This document shows positions 9,131 through 19,450 of a stretch of 64,000 nt of DNA, piece after piece. The stretch is from Callipepla californica brunnescens (taxonomy: Eukaryota > Chordata > Aves > Galliformes > Odontophoridae). The first letter of the stretch is position 1; each line of letters begins with the position of its first letter. The notes beneath the pieces are model-generated. The model was not told the DNA's origin. It did not search any database and worked only from the letters and a program-made list of their open reading frames with translations. The stretch lies in NCBI GenBank assembly GCA_023055505.1, contig JALIRH010000023.1, positions 3,974,423 through 4,038,422 on the forward strand, read 5' to 3'. A program made the position numbers and the translations under genes.

Positions 9131-12100
9131 AAGGTTCAATCGCTAACATTCTTGTGCATTTGCAAATGAAGCACTTCCTTTTATCTGCTCAACTTTTGAA
9201 TTGAATTTTGAATTGAATTGGTAAACAAACATACATATTATGGAAATTATGAAAAGGCATCTCTCCTTCAGACAAAGTACACCATTCATAGTTTTTTGTG
9301 TGTGCATTTGTTGTTTTTTTCTTAAACACGTAACAAATAAATTCACACCAACAAAAAGAAGGAGTGTGTTCTGCTTCAACGCTTTCTAGCATGATTTTCC
9401 TTGAAACTGGCTGCAAAAGCATTTGTCACAACAATCAGCTGAAATATTAATAATACATTATTTGTCCGAGCATTAAGCACAAAATATTCAATAAACTTAT
9501 CCCTGCCTTTATTAAATACTCAGAAAATAATATTCATACTATTCCAGTCCAGTCTGATTTGTTCAGAGAAAAAAAAAATGCCCTATTGCCATTCTCAGTA
9601 CAAACAGCAAACCGTGTAAATATGGTAACAATGTAAGTTTCAACATGCTGTGAAAGTATGGAATCAGATTTTCCAGTTTTTCTAAAACAAAACGTCATGA
9701 ACAAAGAAAGCTGGAGAAAAGCTGCAGAGCTGACAAATCAAGTACTGAAATTAAAAGATTCACAGATTGAGGATGAAAACCTAAATGCCACCTTCTCTGG
9801 AACATGCATTACGTGACCACGTAATAACTTCCACTGTGCTTTCCCCAGTAAATGCTCAACTCATTTATTAGAGCATGGAGTGCTCTGGAGGTGACAAAAT
9901 GCCATCACACTCACCGCTGTAATTTTATGTCTCCCAGTTTCTAAATGGGCAGCTTCAAAGAACAAACCATTTGTGACTAATACACATTAACATTACTCTG
10001 GATTCCATTTCTTCTTCTGCCTCAGAGTTCTCGCATAACAGTAAACAATTCACAAACTTTTCATGGGTTGCCTCTATTTAAAAGATAATTGATTTTTCAT
10101 TAGGCCTTAATTATGGTAATTTATTTTGATGCGAAGTATTAATTTCTTCATGCCTCAGCTCCTTCGGTTAAAATAAATAGCTTCTAAAACCATAATACGA
10201 AACAAAGGCTGGAGGCACTAAGATTTTATGATGAAAATTACAAAAGTCCTTGTGAAAGGACAGTCTTCAAACCAAGATCTGAACACCACATAGAAAAATG
10301 TGTAACATTATAAACTATTAAGTAGTTATTCATCATGCATTTTCATGATTGGCACCTAATGAGACAGTGTAATCCATTTGGAGCTACGATTGTGAAAGCA
10401 GTGCTGTAAAGCATATACTAAAAGACATTTTTCCCATAACAGTCAGAAGTTTCATGTGACTGTGTCAATACAGAGCTGGGTGACAGGAACATCTCAAAGC
10501 ATACAACTACTGTATTACACCACATTCAGACAAACAAGAAAGTGCAGGACCTGGCTCAAGAAGTACCTCTGCCCTCAGCAGGAAAGGAGACAATCACAAT
10601 ACAAAGCCTGACCAAATATCCCTGCTGCCCAAGGAGCAAGCTCACAACACAGACATGACTGACTAAGCAACCAGAAATATGTCCTTTCAAGCTGATTAAT
10701 ACATCTCAGAGATGAAGGGCTCTGACACACTAGTACTCCTGGCAAGAGAACAGTCACCAAGCCACAGAACAGCAGTGAGCATAAGGAGCTGTCTCCGTGC
10801 TTGGCTGTGTCAACCACACGTGTGCTGGTCAGTAACAAGCTCAAATGTGGGAAAGAGAGTTGGAACCTGAAGTTAAACCATTTGGCACCTTCCACGTAGT
10901 GCAGAAAGGCAGTAATGTAAAGGAAATTGGTGACTGTAGAGAAAACAGTGGCCTGAGACTTACAGTAGAACATGCAGTACAATTTAGTCACTCAGATTAA
11001 TGACACTGAGCAGATTTACCAGGAACTCATTATCAGAGAAACACCCAGCACTGAGAAACTCTCAAATGCTTCAGACTCACTGCACTTGAAACAAACCTAA
11101 CTTTGTACTTGAACTTGTTAAAATAATTCAAAAAAATTACAGCCGTACCCTGAAATGTGATTTCATGATATGATGGCAATCCAAATTCCTCATCACAAGA
11201 AGTTGTCCTTAAAGAAAAAAAAGAGTAATTATAGATACACCCTGCATGTTAAGCACTTCCCATGCACTGGGCACTGTGTTCCACCACACGTGCACCTCTT
11301 CAAAATAAAGGTAACCTTCCTCTCTTAAAATCCATAAACAAAGCCATGAATTCCAATAATCTGCTATTAATAATTCTCGAAATAAATCTTTCCTAAAACA
11401 CTGTAGTTACCTAATGCAAATGTAATACAGCAGAAACGTGCATATTTAGACACACAGTACTTTAAATCCTTTTACTCCTTAATTAAATGCCAAATACTTA
11501 ACTATCCCAAGCCTCTCTCTCCTCTACAACAATCCTCCTTACTCAAGTTTTCTAAACCCACGTTGATTAGGCAAACACATAAAAACTGTGACTCAGCAGC
11601 ACTAGAAGGCGGTCTCCTTTATCTCCAGATAAGAAGGCGTACGCAGTTTACTTTCTGCAGACGTGAACTTCAGCTCTCCTCTCGCTGCTCCTCCTCCCTC
11701 CTCTTGGCCAAAGACTCCCCCTTCCTCTTCCAGACCCACTTCCCACACACTGAAGAAAATCCTCCTCCCTGTGAAGCGGTGACCTCATGCAGCTCGCCCA
11801 CCTCCTTGTAAGGCGCAGCCCCGGCCAGCTGCCAGCCCATGGGCCAACAGGACGGCCCATCTCTCCTTGCAGCAGGCAGGAAGTGGGGTCTCAGCACAGG
11901 CAGAGCACAGGCCACGGGAAGCCTGCCTGGGGCTGGAGCCTACAACCAGCCTGCCTGCTGTCAGCAACCCGTCCTGAATGCTCTGAGAGGCACCAACCCA
12001 ACCACGGAACGCTTTCAGCACAATAAAACTGCAGTACCTGCTAACAGCGCAGCACACAGTCACTTGCTTTTGCTTCCTTGAGTTCACTCTGCTCATTACA

Positions 12101-12290
12101 GAAACACTTGTGCACTCCTAAGGAAGGCCCACTTTTCTTTCACATCACTCTGCCTTAGAATCCTCCTACCCCTTACCCCAGCCTGTGCTCACAGTCAAGT
12201 GACAGAGGGATTTCAGATGTGCTTAACACAGCAGTTCGAACACCAACTGAAGGAGAACATTCCTAACAGATTCAGTAATGAATGGTTACA
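9131..12290. other. Non-coding stretch with conserved-looking and GC-richer blocks
   Basis: No gene was recognised. The part at 9880-10420 looks like a conserved non-coding element and is described in findings. At 11,640-12,080 the GC content rises, with open frames on both strands, but there is no CpG island and no splice structure that I trust. A 138-codon minus-strand frame at 10,575-10,991 shows no domain I recognise. Confidence 0.5.
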
Positions 12291-12293
12291 CTT

Positions 12294-12500
12294 GAGGGAA
12301 AGCAGGGAAGGCTCAGGCTGCCCTGAGATGCTGTCGATGCCCCATCACTTGAGTTGTTCGAGGTCAGGCAGGATAGGTTAGCACCCTGGGCAGCCTGACC
12401 TAATGCCTGATGTAGTGGGTGTCAAACCTGCCCATAGCAAAGGGGCTGAAATCAGACATTCTTTGAGGTCCCTTCCAATTCAAATCATTCTACGATTCTG
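12294..12500 (+). mobile_element. CR1 LINE 3' end
   Basis: The plus-strand CR1 terminal segment contains GAGGTCCCTTCCAATTCAAATCATTCTACGATTCTGAG, given here as positions 12,467-12,503, which is the CR1 3' terminus. It lies tail-to-tail with the minus-strand copy starting about 20 bp downstream. It is severely 5'-truncated. Confidence 0.82.
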
Positions 12501-12521
12501 AGGGTCTTGGTGACAATTAAA

Positions 12522-12722
12522 TCATAAAATCATAAAACCATTACGGTCAGAAAAGACCTCTGTGCTCATCCAGTCCTTGACTGTCACACGCATGTTTCCT
12601 GAACACCTCCAGAGATGGTCACTCCACCACCTCCCTCAGCACCCTAACCCAATGCATTACTGCTCACTCTGCGAGATTTTTTTCTAATATCCAATCTGAA
12701 TCTACCCTGATGGAACTCAAGG
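12522..12722 (-). mobile_element. CR1 LINE 3' end
   Basis: The plus strand begins ATCATAAAATCATAAAACCA, the reverse complement of a CR1 tail with two 8-base repeats. It continues CCTCCAGAGATGGTCACTCC and TTTTTCTAATATCCAATCTG, both typical of CR1 3' ends. It faces the copy at 12,294-12,500 tail to tail. Confidence 0.85.
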
Positions 12723-13394
12723 CCTTACCAAGCTTTTGGTCAGTCAGACAGGAACCTTGCACATGTAAGTCTTCATCTTTCCCTTCTAAGAAGTACCCCT
12801 CAAAGCTCAGCTCCTCTGGGGGTAACACTGCACAACTGGGCATCCTGAAGTTGCAGAAGCACTGATAGCATGTCATAACAGATCAAAAAAGGAGAAAACG
12901 TGTATTTGACTCACTGACAGTAATCATTACCATAACATGTGCATTAGTAGCAACTTGTTTGGATTGCAGGGAGATTACAAGTATCAACTTCCCACCTCCT
13001 AGCACCTTCCAGAGACTCGCACACACAGCATATTGCATCAGTGCTCTCTGCTGGAAAACATGCTTTTACTGCCTATGACCTTGCCAGTACACTTAAAATA
13101 ATACCCAATTAATTATTTTGATCTTGAAAATCAAGACTTTAAGATGTGGCCCACATCGCAGCTCGCTCAAAGATGCTGTAGATGGGATAGGGCAGAGCAT
13201 CAGTCATCCTGAGGAAGTTTGTTAAAGAGTGTGGTAAACTTATGTCAAGTTGCTGGGAGGTTCCACTTCCTTTTTCTCCTCTTAGGAGAAAACAGGCTAT
13301 TGAAAAGAGCAACAAACCCAAAGCAGTCCACACAGGTGAGTATGTTCAATGGAAAAGAAGCACCCAAACACGGAAAAGAGCAGGTGATGCCATT
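12723..13394. other. Left flank of the CpG island
   Basis: Non-repetitive DNA. On the minus strand there is a good acceptor (aacttcctcag) at 13,210/13,209, followed at 13,207 by an ATG with 22 codons to a TAA. It could be a second exon of the leftward transcript or a chance match. See findings. Confidence 0.4.
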
Positions 13395-13495
13395 CTGCGT
13401 GCTTCATCTTCGAGCAGCAAACGCGCGAGCTTGTGGTGCCCCTCTAGACACCAACCCCGACGCTCTGTATATGCCTGGAGTGGCTTCTGAGCGCA

Positions 13496-13520
13496 CACAC
13501 ACACACACACACACACACAC
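13496..13520. repeat. CA microsatellite
   Basis: About twelve uninterrupted CA units immediately at the left edge of the CpG-dense core. It is likely length-polymorphic. Confidence 0.92.
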
Positions 13521-13713
13521 CACGGCCCGAACTTGCGAGGAGCTAAGAAGCCTCCGGCCCGCAGGGCACGGCCAGAGGGAGCGCCGGGACGGACCGCGGT
13601 GTTTGCGGTGGCCGCACAGGGCAGAGCGGCCGCCGGGCGCTGTCCTCTTCCTGTCCGCCCCGCCGAGCTCGGACCCCCCATCCCCGGCAGCGGTCCCTAG
13701 GGCGGGGGCGGGG

Positions 13714-13885
13714 ATGGCGCCCGCCGCGCCTCCTGCCTCGCGGGGCGGAGCCGCCGCCGCCGCCGGGCGGGCTGGAACCGGAGCCGCCGCCCCGCGCCGG
13801 GCCGGGCCGGGGGGAGGCGGCCGGATGCCCTCTCGGAGGGAACCGCGAGCGGCGTCCGCGCCGCCCCGCCCCTCCCCGCCCGCAG
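13714..13885 (+). other. Possible plus-strand first coding exon (weak)
   Basis: An ATG in a GGGGATGGCG context opens a Gly/Ala/Pro/Arg-rich frame of 57 codons, ending at a CCGCAG/gtgaag donor-like site at 13,885/13,886. GC-rich islands often give such frames by chance, and the sequence before the donor also resembles an acceptor. No domain is recognisable and no matching downstream exon was found. It is listed because it is the only ATG plus donor arrangement on the plus strand of the island. Confidence 0.2.
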
Positions 13886-14055
13886 GTGAAGCCCCGCGCC
13901 GGGCCGGGCCGGGCCTGCCCTACCCGCTCCGCACCCCCGCTCCCCGCGGCACGGCCGGGCCGGGCAGGGCGCGAGGCGGACGGCCGTTCCCCGAGGGCCC
14001 GGCGCCGGTGGCGGGGCGCGGGCACCCGGCGGCGGCGCGCACGGCACCCACCTAC

Positions 14056-14195
14056 CTGACAAGCCGAGCCCCTCCGCCACGGCGGGCGTCACAACTCCTC
14101 CGGCACCACGTGACAGGCGGCGGCGAATCACCTCCCGGCTGCCTTCTCCCGCTCAGCCACTCCTGGCGCTCTCCGCCCCCGCGTGACGCTCGGCG
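14056..14195 (-). other. Probable non-coding first exon of a leftward gene
   Basis: On the minus strand the sequence up to 14,056 ends in GTCAG followed by gtaggtggg, a near-consensus splice donor inside the CpG island. Two CCAAT boxes lie 150-210 bp upstream of it (14,204-14,208 and 14,264-14,268), which puts a start site around 14,150-14,200. No ATG occurs between there and the donor, so the exon would be 5' UTR, with translation starting in a later exon to the left. The start is an estimate from box spacing. The product is unknown. Confidence 0.45.
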
Positions 14196-14269
14196 GCCGC
14201 CGGCCAATCATCGGGCGGAACGCGAGCCACAGCTGCCGCCCCTCGGCTCAGAGGGGCGATTCGATTGGC

Positions 14270-14290
14270 GGGAGGCGGGGAGGGGCGGGG
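14270..14290 (+). other. G-quadruplex motif in the promoter
   Basis: Four G runs (GGG, GGGG, GGGG, GGGG) are separated by AGGC, A and C, which fits the G3+N1-7 pattern. It overlaps a GC box near the presumed start-site region. Confidence 0.55.
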
Positions 14291-14450
14291 CCAGAGCGGC
14301 ATCGGGCTGTGGGTGGGGTGGGGGGAGCGGTGCCCAGAGGCCGTGGGGGTCGGGGCGGCACGGAGGAAATAAACGGCGTGAATAAAGGTGTCAGTCGTAC
14401 TGCTCGTGCTTTGGGAACTGCTTTCGGACACGGACGGAGCAACCGTTATC

Positions 14451-17400
14451 CCAAACCAGGGCTTCCTGAGCTGGGATTTGTTTTTAGGGCAAACGTGTGG
14501 AAAAAGCGCTGGTGCTTTCAGCTGTATTCTGCCTGCGGATACCTTTCAGCCGTGTAGTGTTTAGGATAAAAAGATTAACGAAAACCGAGTATTACCGTCT
14601 AAATTAAAGATGATGATTTAATGAAAAACAGGCAGACAAACAGCCTTACCTCAGTCTGCTTTCAGTTGCATTCAGACTTGTCCTATATCCCATTGTACTG
14701 GGCAGATAACTTCAGCCAACTTTGTAGAAGGCCGAAGAAGACTTTTTATGACTATGTGTGTAGTTTGGTTAATTAACTCTCCCCGAGAGCCTAGGACCAG
14801 ATGAAAACTAGTACACATGGGTATTACATTAAAAAGAAAAAAAAGAACATCCATAGAGGCCTGTACTACAGTCACTGCAGCATAGTGCCAACATAGGCAA
14901 GCTTGTCTGAAATCCAGATTGTTCATTTTGTTCATTTGTACCAGACTGCGGATACAGTCTTCTGTTTTCACCACTCAGTGCCATGCATCTCTTCTGTCCC
15001 TGTAAGGGAGCAGAGGAGCTGAATCCTGCAAGTATCCAAAGGAAAAAGAGAAGGATCAGGGAGATGAAAGAAATCTCGCTTGAAATCTCTCAGAATTCCC
15101 AAACATACTGTCTTCCTGCCTCCCCACTTTGCTTCTACTGAAGTTAAATCCATAGTTTTATGCTGAAGTAAAGCTGGTCAACATCACTACCTTGAATCTG
15201 CTAGTAGGGACAGTGGTAGCGCAGAAATATGGCTTCAGACCTGGCTGCAGAATACAGAAAGCACAAGAGGAGCTCAGTGAGTTCCTGGACAGATGCTGAT
15301 GTCTGTGGTACAGCACCTCAACACCTACCAGGCAGAGTTCATCTTGGTCAAACTAGATGAAGCTATAGTATCTGTCTGGGAAAATTACATGACGGACTTG
15401 GTTTAGTACCTTGGTTCTGTCATCACCTCACACATTATTTATCCTCTGCGAACTCAAGCTTTGATTTCTGCTAGCTTCCTAATTACAAGATGATTTTCAG
15501 TCCTTGTGACCCTAGAATAGACCTAGTCCATTGAGAGTCGACAGGATCCTAGAAATCCCAGGTTATTTGCTTCCTAAGTAGGAAAAGTCTTGTTCTACTC
15601 AGTCACGTTCTAGGTTTCAGTAGTTGTTTTCTTACTGTATTTTTGTCTGTTCAGTTCTTTGTTTTCTGCAGCCTTCTGGTACGTTGCCAGTCCATAGCTC
15701 AGTCAGCACATTTTCATAATTTTGAAAGCTTCCTTTCTACCTTATCTAATTTCTTTGTTTATTGCTCATTGCCTAAACTTCCTGAATTCTACATGCAGGT
15801 TATCCGGTTCATATTTCTGATACTCGTGTTGAAAAACTTTGAAGTTATTCTTAGGAGACAGGTACTGTAGTGTTATATTACTTGAAGAATGACAGCAACT
15901 TCAAATTAAATTACATGCCTGGAATGGAAATAAAAATGTAGGAAACAGAGAGAGATGGAAAGTTCCTCATTATCACTCCTTCAAGATGCTAAAGTATCGT
16001 GGAAGTCATTGCAAAATTCAACATCAAAAAATCTCATGTATTTTAGAATTCTATTATACACAAGTCAGTAATACAGGGAAGTAGTTATAGCAAATAAAAT
16101 TTTGCAAAGGGATGTCAGTGAGGGATAAAAATAGAAAGAAAAAGTCTCTGGTAATCTCAAGTTTTCGACCAACAGGATTCCCCAGTCCTCAAGAACAGTG
16201 CACTAATTCTTTCCTGTTGTTAGATTTGCTGTAGTTCCTTGATAAGTTAGGTGTGAATGAGTATCTTTTTCCATATCATTGTAAATCATGGAGAAAAAAA
16301 ACTGAAGTTTACTATTTTACTAATTCTCTCCATATTTACTATGATTATTATTGTAACAAAGTACTGTAGAAGAATTTTAATAACTGCAGACACTATGAAA
16401 AAGCACTGGAGCTTTTGTGTTAGATTCAGAGTACTGTTATTATCACTTATGAGAATGCATGAAATTTACTCTGATTCTTCTATTGCATATCTAGAGGATA
16501 ACATCATAAAACCTAACCGTGTTAAAGCAATAAAATGAAGACCATGTGAGTGCAGAGCAGAGCAAACAGATGAACTTCTCCTTTTCACCTCTGCCATAGG
16601 CGTTCTACTTGAATAACGCTATCTCCCTGCCTCAGTATTTCTATCTATAAATAGAAACTTTAATAGTTTCCTTGAGGGATGTCAGGAGGTGTAGATTATT
16701 AATATTTATAAAGCATTTTCAAACTGTTGTGTGGAAAAAGTAAACAAATGCAAGCAGTAGTAGGCAGAATAAGTGTATTTGAATTATTTCTATCACTGGT
16801 CATGAAAGCCTTGTTTCCATATTCTTTTTAAAGAATTTCATGATTACTTGATATTTTTCTGTTCTCTACCCTTCTTTTTCTCCTACCCCCATTTTGTGCT
16901 TCATATTTTGAATTTCAATGTCTGTTGCTATGACAACACCACGATCTGACTAGTGCTGCCTTCAGACCCTTTTCAAGTCTGTGCTGTGTTATTTAAAACC
17001 ACACATTTTGTGTTTAATGTGCCTGGAGATTTCCTCAGAGTAACCTGATAGGGTTTTCCCAGTTTTAAACCCTAGTACCTACTATTTATGGCTTTTCTGT
17101 GCATCTACAGATTACCCTGGATAATTGTGTCCCTTAGGTATGGTGGCTAAATAGATGACAGTGGGATTTGCAGAAGAAAGCATTTGTCATTTACGTATGA
17201 GATCTATTTCCATCTATGTATGTTTACATTCACAGGCAGGATAGGCACATGTGCATATGGGCATACAGACACAAGCAGTTCATTTGTTGTAATAGTTCTG
17301 TGCAAGATGGACTCTGTAACGAAACCTCTTTTGAGAAAATTCAGACTTTCAGCTTACTCAGACCAGAAAAATAAATGCCAGTATATTCCGTTTAATTTCA

Positions 17401-18702
17401 AAGACCAGAAGAAAAACTCAGCAGTCATAAGGGAAGATTACCAATGATTTGAGAGAACATGGTTCATTCTTAAAAGGAGCTAGTGATTCTAATGCTAACG
17501 CTAATGCTTGAATAAAAAACATGCATGTAATGAAGAGCCAGACCTCATTTGTTGCTAAGGACAAGCACTCAAATCTCCGATTTCCTAAGCCTGATAAATT
17601 TATGTTATCATTAATTAGAGTCATATCCTTCAACCTAAAAGGTAGTCTTAGATATGCTGCTCATTTCCCAGAGCAGACAAAGCTGTAGTCAGAATCTGTG
17701 ATGTAAATGATGTGTTGCACCAGTTAGTTTTGAGAGAGGGAACCAAAGTGGTCAGAAGCCCCATGGTTACATTCCTGTGCAGGTAAGCCAATTAAAAAGT
17801 CATTTACAGAGCTTATGTAAAATCATTACAGACGCTGTGGCCCCCACTTGTAATATGCAAGCCCCAGTTTGTTGTGTGCATCGAGTGGCATTGCAAACTG
17901 GTGCACCGTTTTCTGGTTTTGTTCTCTATCCTTTAGTTCTATGGAGCAAGCATTGCTATTCTGTACTGTTCTCCTCTTGAAAAAAAAGTATGTGATCTGC
18001 TTTGAAGAGTTATTTCAAGTTCCCCTTCACTTGCTGACTTAAAGGGAAGTTATTACTCTTAAACTTTGGGAATAATTATAATGTCTCAGCAGCTAAATGT
18101 GTCTCCTGGAACGTCATGGGATTTTTATCGTGCTTCTTAGTTACATGGGCTGGGGGAAGGCATGGATGTTTACGATCCACGTGGTCCAAAAGCCACCTGG
18201 TAAGAATAAAATAAAAGCACTTTAAGTTTTCTGTTGATCTTTTCTCCCAGACTGTAGATTCGTGATGTGAAGTCTGCAGGTAGAATAACTTAGTTCAGTC
18301 TTTTACCTTCTACCAAAACTTCCACCACTAGTTGTTCCTCTCCTCAGCCTGTTGTTCCTTGCCTTCTGCCCACAGACATTCAGAAGTTTAAGCAACAGTT
18401 CTGTGAGGTAGACAAAGGAAATGACCCACCTTGAAAAAAAGTCTGCTGTTTTCTTAAGTAGATTATACATAGATAATTTTTTATGTTTGTTCACTGCCGT
18501 ATCCAGTCTGAGGAAGAGATAAAGTGTAGTTTCGCACACATGCTGAACTATGTTAAATGCTTCACTGTGCATATAGCTTTGTAAATGGATGAAATAGCTG
18601 TGTTGAGAAAAAAAGCACACTGAAGTAGAACTCTGCTTTCAGGCAATCCTGACCCTCTCTTGCATTGCATGTCCCTTTTCTCATGCTGCAATATGTTCCA
18701 CT
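14451..18702. other. Non-coding stretch, no gene recognised
   Basis: AT-rich single-copy-looking DNA to the right of the CpG island. A fair minus-strand donor (CTGAG/gtaagg) at 14,652/14,651 could belong to an alternative upstream first exon of the leftward gene. No repeat family was recognised and the open frames are short. Confidence 0.5.
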
Positions 18703-18952
18703 GCCCTAGATCAAGCTGACACAGCTGTGGGTGGGATTGCCATGTGAACAAAACTGATGAGCATAAATAAAACCAAAACAAAATAATCTTTAAGGTAAGA
18801 GATTTTTATTCATAAACTGTATGTTGAGCCCTAGATCAAGCTGACACAGCTGTGGGTGGGATTGCCATGTGAACAAAACTGATGAGCATAAATAAAACCA
18901 AAACAAAATAATCTTTAAGGTAAGAGATTTTTATTCATGAACTGTATGTTGA
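18703..18952 (+). repeat. 125-bp tandem duplication, two units
   Basis: Unit one is 18,703-18,827 and unit two is 18,828-18,952. Each starts GCCCTAGATCAAGCTGAC and ends ACTGTATGTTGA. Comparing them base by base I find one difference (TCATAAACTG versus TCATGAACTG). Near-identity in otherwise diverged neutral DNA means the duplication is recent, or an assembly error. It contains no gene. Confidence 0.95.
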
Positions 18953-19307
18953 ACCTTTGCTTTAAGACGTTGTTTTTCTTTCAGTGTATTATGATTTAAT
19001 CCAACCAAACAGTTTATGATTAGGTCTGCTGTGGTGAAGAGTACTAGTCTTTCTAAAACAAAAGCAGCAACTGAAGATAATTTTTCAGGGAAAATGAAGG
19101 TCAACATCTTGATTACCTTGAAAATCTTCAAGAAGGCAGACAGGAAAGAGAAGGTAGAGTTTATAAGATTACATACCTCTTATGTGTCTTTTCTAAGGAG
19201 AAGCATTTAGGATGAGGAGTGTATAATCTGGAACCCAAAGCAACATCATGAGTTGAGTAACTTGGCATCTTCAAAGGCTGATGATGAGGAGAGGTCATAG
19301 TACCACA

Positions 19308-19450
19308 GACTTATAGAATACTCAGAGTTGGAAGGGATCTTTAAAGGTCATCTTGTGTATTTCTCCTGTAATGAACAGGAACATCCACAGCTAGATCAGG
19401 TAGCCCAGGGCCTGGTCCAGCCTCACCTCCAGGGACAGGGCATTTTGGTG
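19308..19450 (-). mobile_element. CR1 LINE 3' end fragment
   Basis: The plus strand reads CTTATAGAATACTCAGAGTT then GGAAGGGATCTTTAAAGGTC and GTAGCCCAGGGCCTGGTCC, the reverse-complemented 3' end of CR1. It is short and 5'-truncated. The open frame crossing it is not a gene. Confidence 0.82.

Larger units (their letters stand above)
13395..14450. promoter_or_regulatory. CpG island promoter
   Basis: About 1 kb of dense CpG in a window otherwise depleted of CpG, which in birds marks the promoter of an active, often broadly expressed gene. Visible sites are Sp1-type GC boxes (GGGCGGGGGCGGGG near 13,700; GGGGCGGGGCC at 14,282-14,292), a CCAAT box at 14,204-14,208, an inverted CCAAT (ATTGG) at 14,264-14,268, an E-box CACGTG at 14,107-14,112 and a CRE-like GCGTGACG at 14,181. 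There is no TATA box. CCAAT boxes upstream of a minus-strand donor at 14,055/14,056 favour leftward transcription. Bidirectional activity is possible. I cannot identify the gene. Proline/alanine-rich open frames here come from base composition. Confidence 0.85.

Noticed and set aside
10575..10991. 138-codon minus-strand open frame with hydrophobic stretches
   Set aside because: Hydrophobic runs come from T/C-rich codons. There is no signal-peptide-plus-domain structure and no supporting gene signals.
13219..14385. 388-codon plus-strand open frame across the CpG island
   Set aside because: High GC suppresses stop codons. Overlapping long frames occur on both strands, the upstream part covers a CA microsatellite, and the protein is low-complexity Pro/Ala/Gly/Arg. 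Only the ATG-to-donor part is kept as a weak exon candidate.
18548..18781. 77-codon minus-strand frame over the tandem duplication
   Set aside because: No domain. The frame is short and only partly overlaps the duplicated unit.
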